This document shows positions 16,944 through 27,632 of a DNA stretch of 40,453 bases, piece after piece. Both the position numbers and the translations under genes were made by a program. The notes beneath the pieces are model-generated. The model saw nothing but the letters and a program-made list of their open reading frames with translations. It was not told where the DNA came from and did no database searches. The DNA comes from Gammaproteobacteria bacterium (GTDB taxonomy: Bacteria > Pseudomonadota > Gammaproteobacteria > Steroidobacterales > Steroidobacteraceae), in NCBI GenBank assembly GCA_030038875.1, contig JASHQW010000405.1, positions 1 through 40,453 of the forward strand. Reading direction: 5' to 3'. Positions within the stretch are counted from its first letter, which is position 1; the number at the start of each line of letters is the position of its first letter.

Positions 16944-19451
16944 TTGCTTCGTACGCTAACCACTCAATTCAACGTGGAGAGCGCAGTAGTGGCGAGGACG
17001 TGCCGTAGTGTCGTAGTGAGGGGCCCACACCTCACCTTTCCGTGGATCCGCTTTCTGGTGACGGCGCTGTTGACCGCCAGCCCCATCCTCACGAGAGCAG
17101 ATAGCGAGCAAACTCCGAGCTCGCCTGGGGCTAATGCCGCCGAGCAAGAGGTCCCGACCATGGGAGAAGTCGTCGTGACCGCCACGAAGCGCGCTACCAC
17201 GGTGCAGGACACTCCTGAAAGCATCGCGGCGGTCAGCGCTCAGGATTTGCAGGCCCGCGGGGTCCCCTCACTGGCCACTCTCGCCCAGGGCACACCCGGG
17301 GTATCGCTCAAGAGTGAAGGGCCAAGCCAGACGGAGATCGAGATGCGCGGCATGACCTCGAGTGGCGGCAACTCCGCGACGGTCGGCTTCTATCTCGATG
17401 ACATTCCTCTGACTGGACCTGCCAGTGCCCAGAATGGCCATGTCGTGATCGATCCCGACCTCTATGACCTGAATCGCATCGAGATCCTGCGCGGCCCTCA
17501 AGGCACACTGTTCGGATCTGGCTCGATGGGCGGCACGGTCAGACTCATAACCAATCAGCCGAACCTGTCGCAGTATCAAGCGAGCGCACAGAGCGTTTTG
17601 TCGGGCACCGACGGTGGTGGGTTCAATCACAATGACAATTTGATGATCAACCTTCCGCTGATCAGCGATAGCCTGGCGTTACGGATCGTGGGAACTGAAA
17701 ACTATACGAGCGGTTGGATCGACCGCATCGTGGCTTCCCCTTTTCCCTTGGTCGGCGGAAACCCGGAAGGCACCGTACGCGGCGATGTACAGGACGCCCC
17801 CATCGAGAAGCAATATCCGGGCTCAAATGCCTATCAGACCTACGGGACGCGCGTCAGCCTGCTGTGGAAGCCGACGGACAGCCTGTCGATCACGCCGGCC
17901 TTCTTCCACGAGACCAGCACGCAGAACGGCATAAGTGCCTTTGACAGCGTTCCTGGCACCGAGGCGCACTACCAGCCCTTCGACATCGCCGAGCCGTTGA
18001 CCGATTCGCTTACGGCTTACAGCCTCAATGTGAACTACAGCTTCTCACGGTTCGACTTGACCTCGAGTACCGCGCGCTGGACCCGAAACTCCACTCAGGT
18101 GGAGGAGGCGAGCGAGGCGTTCAATAATCCGCTGGAAGGAATTACCTACAACTCCAACTACGGTCTTCCGAACCCTGGATATTACGGACCGAGCGGTTCG
18201 GGCCCGGAGTCTGGCATCGAGATTGACCCTTCCCATCAGTTCAGCGAGGAGCTGCGGCTCACTTCGAAGGGCAGCGAGAAACTCACCTGGGTCACCGGGC
18301 TCTATTACAGCCGCTTCTACTCCCTGTGGACCTTCAACGGTACGACCCCCAACTACTCGGCATATATGGATCTCGGCACGCTCCAGCCAGCCACCACACC
18401 CCACTGGTTTGATGCCTATTCGCCGACCACCCTCTCGCAGTACGCGGCCTTCGGCGATGCAACCTATGCCCTGACGGATGCGATCAAGGTTGATGTCGGT
18501 GCCCGGGTGAATCACTACAACTACGAGTTCTCTTCCTGCATCAGCGGCTGGGGCTCGGCCTTGGGAGCGGCCACTCCGTCCTGTTCCGGTCTCATCCCGC
18601 TGTCGGCCAACAGCTTCAACCCGAAATTCAATCTGTCCTACACCTTCAGCCCCGATCTCATGGCGTATGGAACCGTGGCGAACGGCTTTCGCCCCGGCGG
18701 CGGCAACGCTGTCTATCCGACGACCCCTGGCACCATCTGGGGAGCGGCTTACCAGCAGATGAATTATCCAAGCGGCGGTAAATGGCCCTCCACTTACGAG
18801 CCGGACTCTGTATGGAGCTACGAGATTGGGGAGAAGGCCAGGCTCCTCGATCACCACCTGATCGTGAACGCCAGTCTCTACTATGAGGACTGGCGCCACG
18901 TCCAACTCGAGGCGTACCCCAACGACTGGGCCCTGAACCTCAACGGCAACTATGTGTCGATCTACGGAGGCGATCTCGACATGCTCGCGGTTCTGGGCGC
19001 GGGATTTGAATTCGAGCTCGCGGCCGGCTACCTTCATGAATGGCTGAACGGCGGACTGCACTGGGATATCCCCCCGGTTCACACGCTGCCGGAGGTCGCT
19101 CCGGAGAGTGGCACCGCCGCTCTCAACTATTCCCTCGCGCTTAACGGCTCTTACGCCTTGACGGCTCGATTGGAGACTACGTACACGGGTAAGCGCTACT
19201 CGCTGTCCTTCCCAAACCCCTACGAGGCGAGCGGCGCATACGTGCCCATGGCCGCGTATGACCTGACCAATGTCCGGGTAGGTCTCAGGTTTCAAGACGC
19301 CTGGACGGCCACCTTGTTTGTGAACAACGTGTTCAACAAGCATGCTCAGCTGGAGAGCATGTTCACGGAAAACGAGCCCCAGCCTGACTTCACTCGCATC
19401 GAGACCAACCAGCCGCTCACGGCGGGCGCCGATCTCACCTACCGATTCTGA
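16944..19451 (+). CDS. TonB-dependent receptor
   Basis: Plug 'EVVVTATKRATTVQDTPESIAAVSAQDLQARGV..RGPQGTLFGSGSMGGTVRLITNQP'; C-terminal beta signal ending 'LTYRF'. Start uncertain (TTG at 16944; GTG at 17016 is an alternative). Confidence 0.9.
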   Translation: MLRTLTTQFNVESAVVARTCRSVVVRGPHLTFPWIRFLVTALLTASPILTRADSEQTPSSPGANAAEQEVPTMGEVVVTATKRATTVQDTPESIAAVSAQDLQARGVPSLATLAQGTPGVSLKSEGPSQTEIEMRGMTSSGGNSATVGFYLDDIPLTGPASAQNGHVVIDPDLYDLNRIEILRGPQGTLFGSGSMGGTVRLITNQPNLSQYQASAQSVLSGTDGGGFNHNDNLMINLPLISDSLALRIVGTENYTSGWIDRIVASPFPLVGGNPEGTVRGDVQDAPIEKQYPGSNAYQTYGTRVSLLWKPTDSLSITPAFFHETSTQNGISAFDSVPGTEAHYQPFDIAEPLTDSLTAYSLNVNYSFSRFDLTSSTARWTRNSTQVEEASEAFNNPLEGITYNSNYGLPNPGYYGPSGSGPESGIEIDPSHQFSEELRLTSKGSEKLTWVTGLYYSRFYSLWTFNGTTPNYSAYMDLGTLQPATTPHWFDAYSPTTLSQYAAFGDATYALTDAIKVDVGARVNHYNYEFSSCISGWGSALGAATPSCSGLIPLSANSFNPKFNLSYTFSPDLMAYGTVANGFRPGGGNAVYPTTPGTIWGAAYQQMNYPSGGKWPSTYEPDSVWSYEIGEKARLLDHHLIVNASLYYEDWRHVQLEAYPNDWALNLNGNYVSIYGGDLDMLAVLGAGFEFELAAGYLHEWLNGGLHWDIPPVHTLPEVAPESGTAALNYSLALNGSYALTARLETTYTGKRYSLSFPNPYEASGAYVPMAAYDLTNVRVGLRFQDAWTATLFVNNVFNKHAQLESMFTENEPQPDFTRIETNQPLTAGADLTYRF

Positions 19452-19649
19452 GGCGCGAGCGCATCGCTGAGGGACAGAGCGCCCCGTATTGATGCAGGCG
19501 TAGCAGCGATGCACCGCTACGGTGCGACTCTCACGTGCTTGCGCCGCAAGCCACTGACAGAGCTCGCCTGCCTTCTGGAACGAAAATTGCTCGGATTCCT
19601 GCCCGGAACACCAGGGCGAACTTGGCGGAGGCGTTCGGGGACCTCACGT

Positions 19650-20345
19650 ATGACACTTGCGATGCACCGCCTACTCGTTGTGGAGGACGATCCCGGAATC
19701 CGCAAGGTTTTGAGGCTGCTATTCGACGGCGAAGGCTTTCGGGTGATCCCGGCAGAGACCTGCGCGCTCGGGATTCGACAGGCACAATCGCATCGCCCGG
19801 ACGTTTGTATCGTCGACCTGGGTCTGCCGGACCGGGATGGGCTGGCATTTGTCCGCGAGCTGCGCACCTGGTCGGCTGCGCCGGTTCTGATACTGACGGC
19901 GTGCGGGGAAGAGGGGCAGCGCCTGAGTGCCTTCGAGGCGGGCGCGGACGACTATATCGCCAAGCCCTTCAGCTGCCCTGAGCTCCTTGCGCGCACGCGC
20001 GCGATCCTCCGGAGGGTGACCCTTCGCGACCCTGGCGCGCGCACACTCAAGCTCGGCGCCACCAGCATCGATCTCGGACGGCGCGTGGCCCGCGGTCGGA
20101 GCGGCGAAGAGAAGCGCCTGACGCCCCTCGAACACCGCATTCTCGAATGCCTGCTGCGCTACGCCGGCGACGTCGTCCCACACAGAGACATACTTCGCGA
20201 AGTGTGGGGACCGCACCACAGCGACATGCGCGCACTGCGTGTCTATATCACCAGCCTGCGGCGCAAGCTCGAGATAGATCCCGTGCAACCTCGTCACATT
20301 CTGACCGAGCCGGGTATCGGCTACCGCCTCGTGGCGGAGCAGTGA
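19650..20345 (+). CDS. OmpR/KdpE-type response regulator
   Basis: 'HRLLVVEDDPGIRKVLRLLF..CIVDLGLPDRDGLAFVREL..LILTACGEE..GADDYIAKPF' receiver and winged-helix 'LTPLEHRILECLLRYAGDVVPHRDILREVWG..LRVYITSLRRKLE'. Confidence 0.9.
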   Translation: MTLAMHRLLVVEDDPGIRKVLRLLFDGEGFRVIPAETCALGIRQAQSHRPDVCIVDLGLPDRDGLAFVRELRTWSAAPVLILTACGEEGQRLSAFEAGADDYIAKPFSCPELLARTRAILRRVTLRDPGARTLKLGATSIDLGRRVARGRSGEEKRLTPLEHRILECLLRYAGDVVPHRDILREVWGPHHSDMRALRVYITSLRRKLEIDPVQPRHILTEPGIGYRLVAEQ

Positions 20346-20401
20346 ATGCGGGCCCCGCCTTGCGCGGTCGAGCGCGCTCGCATCTGACCGGAGCGGCACG
20401 G

Positions 20402-22531
20402 CTATTCGTAGCGCAGCGCCGCGATAGGGTTGAGCCCGGAAGCTTTGCGTGCCGGGTAGTAGCCGAAGAAGATCCCGACCGCGGCGGAGAAGAGAAATCC
20501 GCCCCCAATGGCCGCGAGTGACAGCAAGGTCGGCCAGTGCGCAAGCGCTGAGATCAGCAACGATACGGTGACGCCGCCGAGGATTCCGGCGATACCGCCC
20601 GTAGCGCTCAGGAAGATCGCCTCGGTCAGGAACTGCAGCAGCACGTGCAGCCGCCGTGCGCCGATGGCCATGCGCAGTCCGATCTCGCGTGTCCGCTCCG
20701 TCACCGAGACCAGCAGGATATTCATGATGCCGATGCCTCCGACCAGCAGCGAGATCGACGCCACCACGGCCAGCAGCAGCGCCATGATCCTGGAGGAGCT
20801 TTCCGCCGTCTGCGCGACTTCGCTCAGATTCCGGATGGCGAAATCGGCAGTATCGCCCGGGCGGATGCGGTGGCGGCGCATCAGCGTGTCGTTAACCTGT
20901 TGCAGTGCCACGGGAACCTGATCCTGGCTGACCGCCTGTACGAAGATATTGTTGACGTAGCCGGTGATGCGCGCAGGAATGTTGTACGGGTTCGGCGGCG
21001 GTGGAAAGGCCGCCGCCGTCGTCGTGACGGTCACCGTGGCGCTCGAGATGGTGGTGGTTGCGATCGCCTGCGCCTGGCTGGGGGCGGCTACGCCCAGCAC
21101 CTTCTGCTGCGCGGTCGCGAAGGGGATGATCACTACATCGTCCTGGTCTTGACCGTAGGTGCTTTGACCTTTGGCCTCCAGGAGGCCGACGACATGCAGG
21201 CTTTGTCCTTTCACCAGGATGGTGGCGCCGACCGGGTTCTCGTACGCGCCGAAGAGCTGGCGGTAAACCGTCTGACCGAGCAGCGCCACCATCGTGGCGT
21301 TGCTCTCATCGGCCGCTTCCAGAGGCCTGCCGGAGGCAATGTGCCAGTTCGTAACCCGCAGATAACTGGGCGTCGCACCCTGAATGCTGGTCGTCCAGTT
21401 TTGACTGCCGTACTGTACTTGGCTGAGCTGGCGGATCAGATAGCCGACGTCTGCGACGGCGGGATCCTCGCGGCGCAGCGCCTGGGCGTCGGCGGTGGTC
21501 AGCGTCGAAGCGCTGCCGAAACCGGCGCGCACGCCTCCCGCCGTGGTCGCGCCGGGCAGCACCACAAGCAGGTTGGTGCCGAGGCTTTCGATCTGCTTCC
21601 TGACCGCTTCGTTCGCGCCCTGACCGACGGCGACCATGGCGATGAGCGCGGCCACGCCGATAAAAACGCCCAGCATCGTCAGGGCCGAGCGCAGCTTGTT
21701 GCGCGCGATCGCCTGCGCGGCGCTGCTGAGGATCATGCCGGCAAAGCCGAGCGACGGCGCGGCGGTTGCCGCCGCAGGCGCGAGCGGTCCGGCCTCACTG
21801 ATCTCCGTGGGGCGTTCCGGCGCAGCGCGCCCCGACTTCAACTCGTCACTGATGATCTTTCCGTCCCTCATGGTAAGGACACGATCAGCGTAATCGGCTA
21901 TGTCGCGCTCATGCGTCACGACGACGACCGTTACAGCCTGCTCGCTATTGAGCGTACGCAGCGCACGCATGATCTCGTGGGAAGTGCGCGTGTCGAGATT
22001 TCCGGTAGGCTCATCTGCCAGGAGCAGATTGGGCTTGTTGATCAGGGCGCGCGCGATGGCGACCCGCTGCTGCTGGCCTCCCGAAAGCTGGCTCGGGCTG
22101 CTGTCGTCGCGCCCGCTCAGGCCGAGCTCGGTAAGCGCCGCGCGAGCGCGGGCCAGGCGCTCGCTGCGGCGCGCCGGGCCCGAAGCGGCGTAGAACAACG
22201 GCAGCGCGACGTTTTCGATTGCGCTGGTTCGTGCCAGCAGGTTGAAGCTCTGGAATACAAAACCGATGCGCTCGCTGCGCATGCGCGCCAGAGCCGGTTC
22301 GCTCAAGCGCGTGACGTCGAGGCCTTCGAACAGGTACTCGCCGGCAGTGGGCTGATCGAGGCAGCCACAGACATTCATCAGCGTGGATTTTCCCGAGCCG
22401 GATGAGCCCATGATGGCCACGAACTCCCCCTGCGCGATCGCCAGGCTCACGTCATCGAGTGCGCGCACTTCCGTATCGCCCAGGCGATAGAAGCGGCTCA
22501 CGTTCCTCAACTCGATCAGCGGTGAGCTCAT
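20402..22531 (-). CDS. macB: MacB-type ABC transporter (ATPase-permease fusion)
   Basis: '[12 protein letters not shown]', '[32 protein letters not shown]', FtsX-like C-terminus '[30 protein letters not shown]'. Confidence 0.9.
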   Translation of the reverse strand: MSSPLIELRNVSRFYRLGDTEVRALDDVSLAIAQGEFVAIMGSSGSGKSTLMNVCGCLDQPTAGEYLFEGLDVTRLSEPALARMRSERIGFVFQSFNLLARTSAIENVALPLFYAASGPARRSERLARARAALTELGLSGRDDSSPSQLSGGQQQRVAIARALINKPNLLLADEPTGNLDTRTSHEIMRALRTLNSEQAVTVVVVTHERDIADYADRVLTMRDGKIISDELKSGRAAPERPTEISEAGPLAPAAATAAPSLGFAGMILSSAAQAIARNKLRSALTMLGVFIGVAALIAMVAVGQGANEAVRKQIESLGTNLLVVLPGATTAGGVRAGFGSASTLTTADAQALRREDPAVADVGYLIRQLSQVQYGSQNWTTSIQGATPSYLRVTNWHIASGRPLEAADESNATMVALLGQTVYRQLFGAYENPVGATILVKGQSLHVVGLLEAKGQSTYGQDQDDVVIIPFATAQQKVLGVAAPSQAQAIATTTISSATVTVTTTAAAFPPPPNPYNIPARITGYVNNIFVQAVSQDQVPVALQQVNDTLMRRHRIRPGDTADFAIRNLSEVAQTAESSSRIMALLLAVVASISLLVGGIGIMNILLVSVTERTREIGLRMAIGARRLHVLLQFLTEAIFLSATGGIAGILGGVTVSLLISALAHWPTLLSLAAIGGGFLFSAAVGIFFGYYPARKASGLNPIAALRYE

Positions 22532-22556
22532 GACGCTCCCTCGCGCAGTGCTCGCC

Positions 22557-23813
22557 CTAGAAGCCGAAATGGAACGTTCCGGGACGCGAGTGGCTGCTGC
22601 TGCGCTGTTCCCCGATGATGACCTGATCGTCTGCGCTCAACGCGCCCGTCACGATCTCGGTGTAGCTGTCATCGTCCAGCCCGGTACCGACGGTAAGGGC
22701 GGTGGGCCTGCCTTCCCGGAGGACCCACAGCCGCGCTTGTCGGGCACCGCCCGCTCCGGCGGACACACCGGCTCCGGCGGCCGAAGCGGCCGGCTTCGCA
22801 GTGCTCGCCCCGCCGGGGATGAAACGCAGCGCCTGATCGGGTACGCGCAGCACGCCGATGCGCCGAGCGGTCACGATCGCGACCGTCGCCGTCATGCCGG
22901 GCTTCAACAGGAACCTGGAGTTGTCGACGTCGACGACGACATCGTAAGTCACGACGTTCTGTACGGTCTGTGGCGCCTGGCGTACCTGCATCACCTTTCC
23001 CTGGAACGATCGGTCGGTGAAGGCCTCCACCGTGAATTGGGCCTCGTCGCCTTCCTTGATTGCGCCAATGTCGTTTTCGCTCACGTTGGTGTCGACTTGC
23101 ATCTTCGTCAGATCGGTGGCGATCAGGAATAAGGTGGGGGTCTGAAAGCTCGCGGCCACCGTTTGCCCGATCGTGATGTTGCGTGCCACGACCGTGCCGT
23201 CGACCGGCGAGATGATATTGGTGTAGTCAAGATTGACCTGCGCGGTCTCGACCGCCGCGCGATCGAGCTGCACGGCGCCTTCGAGCTGGTGAACCAGCGC
23301 TGCCTCATCATCATAGGTCTGGACGGCGATCGAATCCTGCTTCTCGAGTGCCGCATAGCGCGCGAGGTCGATGCGCGCTCCGGCCAGCTGCGCACTGTCA
23401 CGCGCTAGCTGCCCCTTCGCCTGGTCGAGCGCCGCCTGATAGGGACGCGGATCGATCTTGGCGCACAGCTGGCCTTTCTTGACCCGCGTGTTGTAGTCGC
23501 AGTACATGTCGCTGATCACGCCGGAGACGTAGGAGCCAATGATGATGGTCAGCACTGGATTCACCGTGCCGGTCGCCGCAACGGTGCGCGCTACGATGCC
23601 GCGAGTTACCGGTGCCGTCAGGTACCGAACCGGGGCGGCTTCGTGCTGGAACCACCAGGTGCCCGCCACCCCCAGCAGGACTGCCGCGGCGAGAACGCTG
23701 ACCGCGACCTTGCGGCTGGTGCGGATCGCCGTAACTCCCGCATGAATACTGGCGTAAAGACCTCGCTTTGCGGACGGGCCTTCAGTGCCTAGCAGGTTGA
23801 CTGGCTGCAACAA
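22557..23813 (-). CDS. macA: MacA-like periplasmic adaptor
   Basis: 'YLTAPVTRGIVARTVAATGTVNPVLTIIIGSYVSGVISDMYCDYNTRVKKGQLCAKIDPRPYQAALDQAKGQL..ISPVDGTVVARNITIGQTVAASFQTPTLFLIATDLTKMQVDTNVSENDIG'. Start uncertain; no in-frame ATG, TTG near 23813 plausible. Confidence 0.85.
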   Translation of the reverse strand: MLQPVNLLGTEGPSAKRGLYASIHAGVTAIRTSRKVAVSVLAAAVLLGVAGTWWFQHEAAPVRYLTAPVTRGIVARTVAATGTVNPVLTIIIGSYVSGVISDMYCDYNTRVKKGQLCAKIDPRPYQAALDQAKGQLARDSAQLAGARIDLARYAALEKQDSIAVQTYDDEAALVHQLEGAVQLDRAAVETAQVNLDYTNIISPVDGTVVARNITIGQTVAASFQTPTLFLIATDLTKMQVDTNVSENDIGAIKEGDEAQFTVEAFTDRSFQGKVMQVRQAPQTVQNVVTYDVVVDVDNSRFLLKPGMTATVAIVTARRIGVLRVPDQALRFIPGGASTAKPAASAAGAGVSAGAGGARQARLWVLREGRPTALTVGTGLDDDSYTEIVTGALSADDQVIIGEQRSSSHSRPGTFHFGF

Positions 23814-23965
23814 GGATGCCTCGCACCCACGGTTCCTCCGATGAGTCCAGCATGCATAGCGGCTGCCGCAAATACGCGTATGTGCTGATACGACTGCGCC
23901 AATTGCGCGTTTCCCGCGGTGCGGCTTCTCTGCATCATGTGACCTCGGACAGGCGTGCACGGAGG

Positions 23966-25528
23966 ATGTCGCGAGCAGTGATTGAACCTCCGGGCAAGTG
24001 GGACGCAGAGGCCGATGTAGTGATCGTCGGCTACGGCGGTGCAGGCGCCGTGACGGCGATCGCGGCTGCCGACGCGGGGGCGAACGTTGTCGTGCTGGAG
24101 AAGAACCCAGCCGGCCGGCATTTCTGCAACACCAACGTCTCGGGCGGAATCTTCATCAGCCCCACGGAAACCGAGGGGGCGTTCAGGTACCTGAAGGCCT
24201 GCATGGGCGACACGGTCGGGGACGAGATGTGCCGTCTCTGGGCGCAGGAAACCTCGCTGAACAAGGACTATGTTGCCGACCTCGCACGCAGCGTCGGCGA
24301 ACCCCCGCAAATCATCCGTTGCGCAGGCGCAGAGTTCCCGGGCCTACCCGGAGCCGCGGCGATCAGCTCCTGGGCACTTGCGGCGGGGACGGGTGGCAAG
24401 CTCTTCTCAGTTCTCGACCAGTGCGTCAGAGCGCGCGCCAGTATTCGGCTCGAATACGGTGCGTCGGGCCGCCGCCTGGTGCAGAGCGCCGACGGAGAGG
24501 TCCTGGGGGTGCGCGCGCTCCGTAACGGCGCTGTTATCAGCATCCGAGCCCGTCGAGCCACGATTCTCGCGACCGGAGGCTATGAGTACCACGAGCAGCT
24601 CAAGGCGAACTTCCTGCACGGAGGCCCGCGGTATTTTTACGGTCCGGAAGGCAACACGGGCGATGGGCTGCTCATGGCCATGGCCGCCGGCGCTGATCTT
24701 TGGCACATGAACGCGGCCTCGCAGCATTACGGCATGGCTTACAAGAATTTCCCCGTGGGCTTCAATCTGGCGAATTTCCGACCATTCCCGCGCTCGAGTT
24801 ATCTGGTCGTCGACCAGCACGGGCGGCGCTTCTTCGATGAAACCCGTAACGGCCACTCCGCCTACTCACACTTCGTATTCTTCGACCCCGAGAGCGGAGC
24901 GTGCCCGCGGATTCCCGCCTACCTCATCTTTGATGAATCCTTGCGGCTGATGGGCAGGCCACTCTCGGCCAGCAAAGGTCTCAACGGCGGACTGATCGGT
25001 GCGGCCGCGGCCAAGCACGGCTATTTCTGGAGCGACGATCAAAGCCGGGAGATCGAACGCGGCTGGATCATGAAAGCGGACACGATCGCGCAGCTGGCAC
25101 AGGCGATCCGCAGCCGGCAGGGTCCCAACGACGTAGTGATCTATCCGAACAACATCAGGATGGCTGCGGAGGCTCTGGTCGGCTCGATCGCCACATTCAA
25201 TGAGTACGCGAGGCAGGGCAATGATCCGGAGTTTGGCCGGCAGGCCGCGCTGCTCGAGCCGCTGGCGACTCCGCCGTTCTATGCGACTGAGGTCTGGCCG
25301 GTGGGGCCGAATACGCAGGGAGGCCCGCGGTTTGACACGCGCGGCAGAGTGCTCGATGCCTATGGAGAGCCGATTCCACGGCTCTACAAGTGTGGTGAAC
25401 TGGGCTCGATCTATGGCCGGTGCTATACGGGCGGCGGCAACCTCGCGGAGCTGCTGGCCTTCGGCCGCATCGCGGGGCGAAGTGCGGCGGGCGAGCCCAG
25501 CGGCGCCGCCTCGCGGGTGGGCCGCTAG
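23966..25528 (+). CDS. FAD-dependent oxidoreductase (fumarate reductase / 3-ketosteroid dehydrogenase-like)
   Basis: 'ADVVIVGYGGAGAVTAIAAADAGANVVVLEKNPAG..FCNTNVSGGIF', 'ATILATGGYEYHEQLKANF', C-terminal 'GRCYTGGGNLAELLAFGRIAGRSA'. GGAGG precedes 23966. Confidence 0.85.
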   Translation: MSRAVIEPPGKWDAEADVVIVGYGGAGAVTAIAAADAGANVVVLEKNPAGRHFCNTNVSGGIFISPTETEGAFRYLKACMGDTVGDEMCRLWAQETSLNKDYVADLARSVGEPPQIIRCAGAEFPGLPGAAAISSWALAAGTGGKLFSVLDQCVRARASIRLEYGASGRRLVQSADGEVLGVRALRNGAVISIRARRATILATGGYEYHEQLKANFLHGGPRYFYGPEGNTGDGLLMAMAAGADLWHMNAASQHYGMAYKNFPVGFNLANFRPFPRSSYLVVDQHGRRFFDETRNGHSAYSHFVFFDPESGACPRIPAYLIFDESLRLMGRPLSASKGLNGGLIGAAAAKHGYFWSDDQSREIERGWIMKADTIAQLAQAIRSRQGPNDVVIYPNNIRMAAEALVGSIATFNEYARQGNDPEFGRQAALLEPLATPPFYATEVWPVGPNTQGGPRFDTRGRVLDAYGEPIPRLYKCGELGSIYGRCYTGGGNLAELLAFGRIAGRSAAGEPSGAASRVGR

Positions 25529-26076
25529 CGCATGCGAGAAGGGAGCCTGATCGTCTTTCCCGAGACCATGAACAAGCCGCTGCCGAGATGATGAATCGTT
25601 CGCGGCGGCCTCTTCGTCGGGGTGGTCCATGCCTTGACCACCTCGAGAATGAAAAGGTCGTATTTGCTGACGAGTCGTGTGTCAACGACCTTGCACTCCA
25701 AACTGGCGTGACATTCGGCGATGAGCGGCGGCTGGACGCGGGAAGCAGGCAGCGCAGTGAGCCCAAAGCGCGCAAACTTGTCCACCGTTCGGCCGGAACA
25801 GTTACCGCAGCCCACCACCTGCGCCGCGAGACGCACCGAGGGGACGTTGATGACGCACTCCCCGGACGCTCGCAGGAAGGTGAACGAAAAGCTCCGGTCG
25901 CTTACCACGCACCCAACGATCGGCGGCTCGAAGTCGATCATGGTATGCCACGACTGAGTCATCACGTTTGCGCGCCCGCGGTATGCCGTGGTGAGCAATA
26001 CGACCGGCCCCGGCTCGAGCAGCGCATACACGTGCGATGGAGCCAGGCTGCGCTTTCCGGGAGGACGATTCACCAC
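25525..26076 (-). CDS. Flavin reductase family (FMN-binding split barrel) protein
   Basis: 'PGPVVLLTTAYRGRANVMTQSWHTMIDFEPPIVGCVVSDRSFSFTFLRASGECVINVPSVRLAAQVVGCGNCSGRTVDKF'. Start ambiguous (GTG near 26073-26076, or up to 26121). Confidence 0.8.
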   Translation of the reverse strand: MVNRPPGKRSLAPSHVYALLEPGPVVLLTTAYRGRANVMTQSWHTMIDFEPPIVGCVVSDRSFSFTFLRASGECVINVPSVRLAAQVVGCGNCSGRTVDKFARFGLTALPASRVQPPLIAECHASLECKVVDTRLVSKYDLFILEVVKAWTTPTKRPPRTIHHLGSGLFMVSGKTIRLPSRMR

Positions 26077-27611
26077 CGGAGGTCCGCCAGCAGACCCGCA
26101 TAGACCTCGATTCCGTCCCACAGATTGCCGATTCGCAGGTTTTCATTCTGCGCATGCTGGTTGTCGTCGTAGTTGGCGATGCTGACGCCCACCATCGGAA
26201 CACGGAGTTGATTCACGATGTCGGCCATGCCGGAGCTCGCTCCCACGATCGGCAACTCAATCGGCTGATAGCCCACCGTGCGGCTGATCGAGGCAACCAC
26301 CGCCTTGCAGGCCGGCAGGTCGAGAGCCGTCTTGGTGGCGATCGAGCCGCCTTCGTCCCAGATCATCTTGACGACCCTGGGGTGAGAGAGGCGGGTCTGC
26401 ATGTCCGGTTCTTCGCGCACGATGAACCAGCCCTGCTGAGTCAGATAAGTCTCGAGCAGTTCCCGCGTATGCCCGGGGGTTTCCCCCGGCGCCAGTCGAA
26501 TGTCGATGGATGCGTCAGCGTGAGTTGCGATGGCGTTGGCAGCGGACGGTCCCTCGTCCCCAACATGGATGGCACGCACGTTCAGGGTGGGCTCGAGATA
26601 GCCGTTGGCGAGCCGCGTGGGGCCAATGGTGCGCGCCAGTCCGAGCGCGCGTCTCAAGTCGTCCTCGACCGGCGGCATGGCGGCCAGGGCGGCCTGGTCC
26701 TCCGGGCTGACCGGCGCAACGTCGTCGTAAAAGTGCGGGATCAGTATGTGGCCATCTTCATCGCGCAGGCTTGCGATGAGGTGGGCGATCATCACCGCAG
26801 GACTTGGCACCCAGCTGCCGTAGTGGCCGTCGTGCAGGGGCTTCGTCGGTCCGTAGACGGCGAGAGTGAAGCTCGTGATGCCGCGATTGCCGAAGTTGAC
26901 CATCTGCCTGCCGCTCTGATGCATCGGCCCGTCACCCATGATCAGAAGGTCCCCCTTCAGCAAGTCGAGGTTGCGGGCGACCAGGGTGGCAAAGTGCGGT
27001 GAGCCCTGTTCCTCCTCGCCTTCATAGAGGAGCTTGATGTTTACCGTCGGTTTGACGTGCGCCGCCTGCAGCGCGTCAAGCGCCGAGAGCATGGCCTGAA
27101 TGGTTGCTTTGTCGTCTCCCGCCGATCGGGCGAACAGCCTCCAGTTCGGATCGAGCGGACCCGTAGCGGCGTGCCAATCGATCGGCCGGGCTTCGGGAAG
27201 AGCGGTGCGCATCGACGGCTGGAACGGGCCGCTGACCCAGCCTTTCTGGCCGATCGGCTGGCCGTCGTAGTGGGCATAGAAAATAACCGTCCGCCTGGCT
27301 CCCGGGATCTTCCACTCGCCGAACACCGAGGCCGGAGTACCGGGCGTGGCTCTCAGAAGCTGGGTCTCGAAACCGCGCGCCTTGAGCTCGTCCTCGATGT
27401 AGGCCGCGTTCCTGTCCACGTCCCCAAGGGTGGTTGCCACATTCGGCAAAGAAAGCAGCGTCACGAACTGGGTGACGATCGCCCGCTCGTGAGCCTCGCG
27501 CCAGGCGCGCACACTGTCCTGAAGGACGGCGGCATCAGCGGCCGAAACCGCAAGAGCGAGCGACAACATCGCGGCGGCGCAGGAGACCGAGGATTTGAGG
27601 GGTCCGGGCAT
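26070..27611 (-). CDS. M20-family metallopeptidase, secreted
   Basis: Signal peptide; 'TVIFYAHYDGQPIGQKGW', 'RSAGDDKATIQAMLSALDAL', 'LYEGEEEQGSPHF', 'LIMGDGPMHQSGRQMVNFGNRGI'. Confidence 0.85.
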   Translation of the reverse strand: MPGPLKSSVSCAAAMLSLALAVSAADAAVLQDSVRAWREAHERAIVTQFVTLLSLPNVATTLGDVDRNAAYIEDELKARGFETQLLRATPGTPASVFGEWKIPGARRTVIFYAHYDGQPIGQKGWVSGPFQPSMRTALPEARPIDWHAATGPLDPNWRLFARSAGDDKATIQAMLSALDALQAAHVKPTVNIKLLYEGEEEQGSPHFATLVARNLDLLKGDLLIMGDGPMHQSGRQMVNFGNRGITSFTLAVYGPTKPLHDGHYGSWVPSPAVMIAHLIASLRDEDGHILIPHFYDDVAPVSPEDQAALAAMPPVEDDLRRALGLARTIGPTRLANGYLEPTLNVRAIHVGDEGPSAANAIATHADASIDIRLAPGETPGHTRELLETYLTQQGWFIVREEPDMQTRLSHPRVVKMIWDEGGSIATKTALDLPACKAVVASISRTVGYQPIELPIVGASSGMADIVNQLRVPMVGVSIANYDDNQHAQNENLRIGNLWDGIEVYAGLLADLRW

Positions 27612-27632
27612 GGTCGCGGTTCCTCCAGATCA

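Noticed and set aside
18045-19514. 489-aa minus-strand ORF opposite the TonB receptor
   Set aside because: The plus frame is a convincing beta-barrel; this is a shadow ORF.
20369-20380. CGAGCGCGCTCGagainst the convergent RR/macB gap as a terminator
   Set aside because: Perfect 12-bp palindrome but no loop or U-tract, so not supportable as an intrinsic terminator.
20645-22405. 586-aa plus-strand ORF opposite macB
   Set aside because: macB has complete ABC motifs; the antisense product is low-complexity R/G/H/A-rich.
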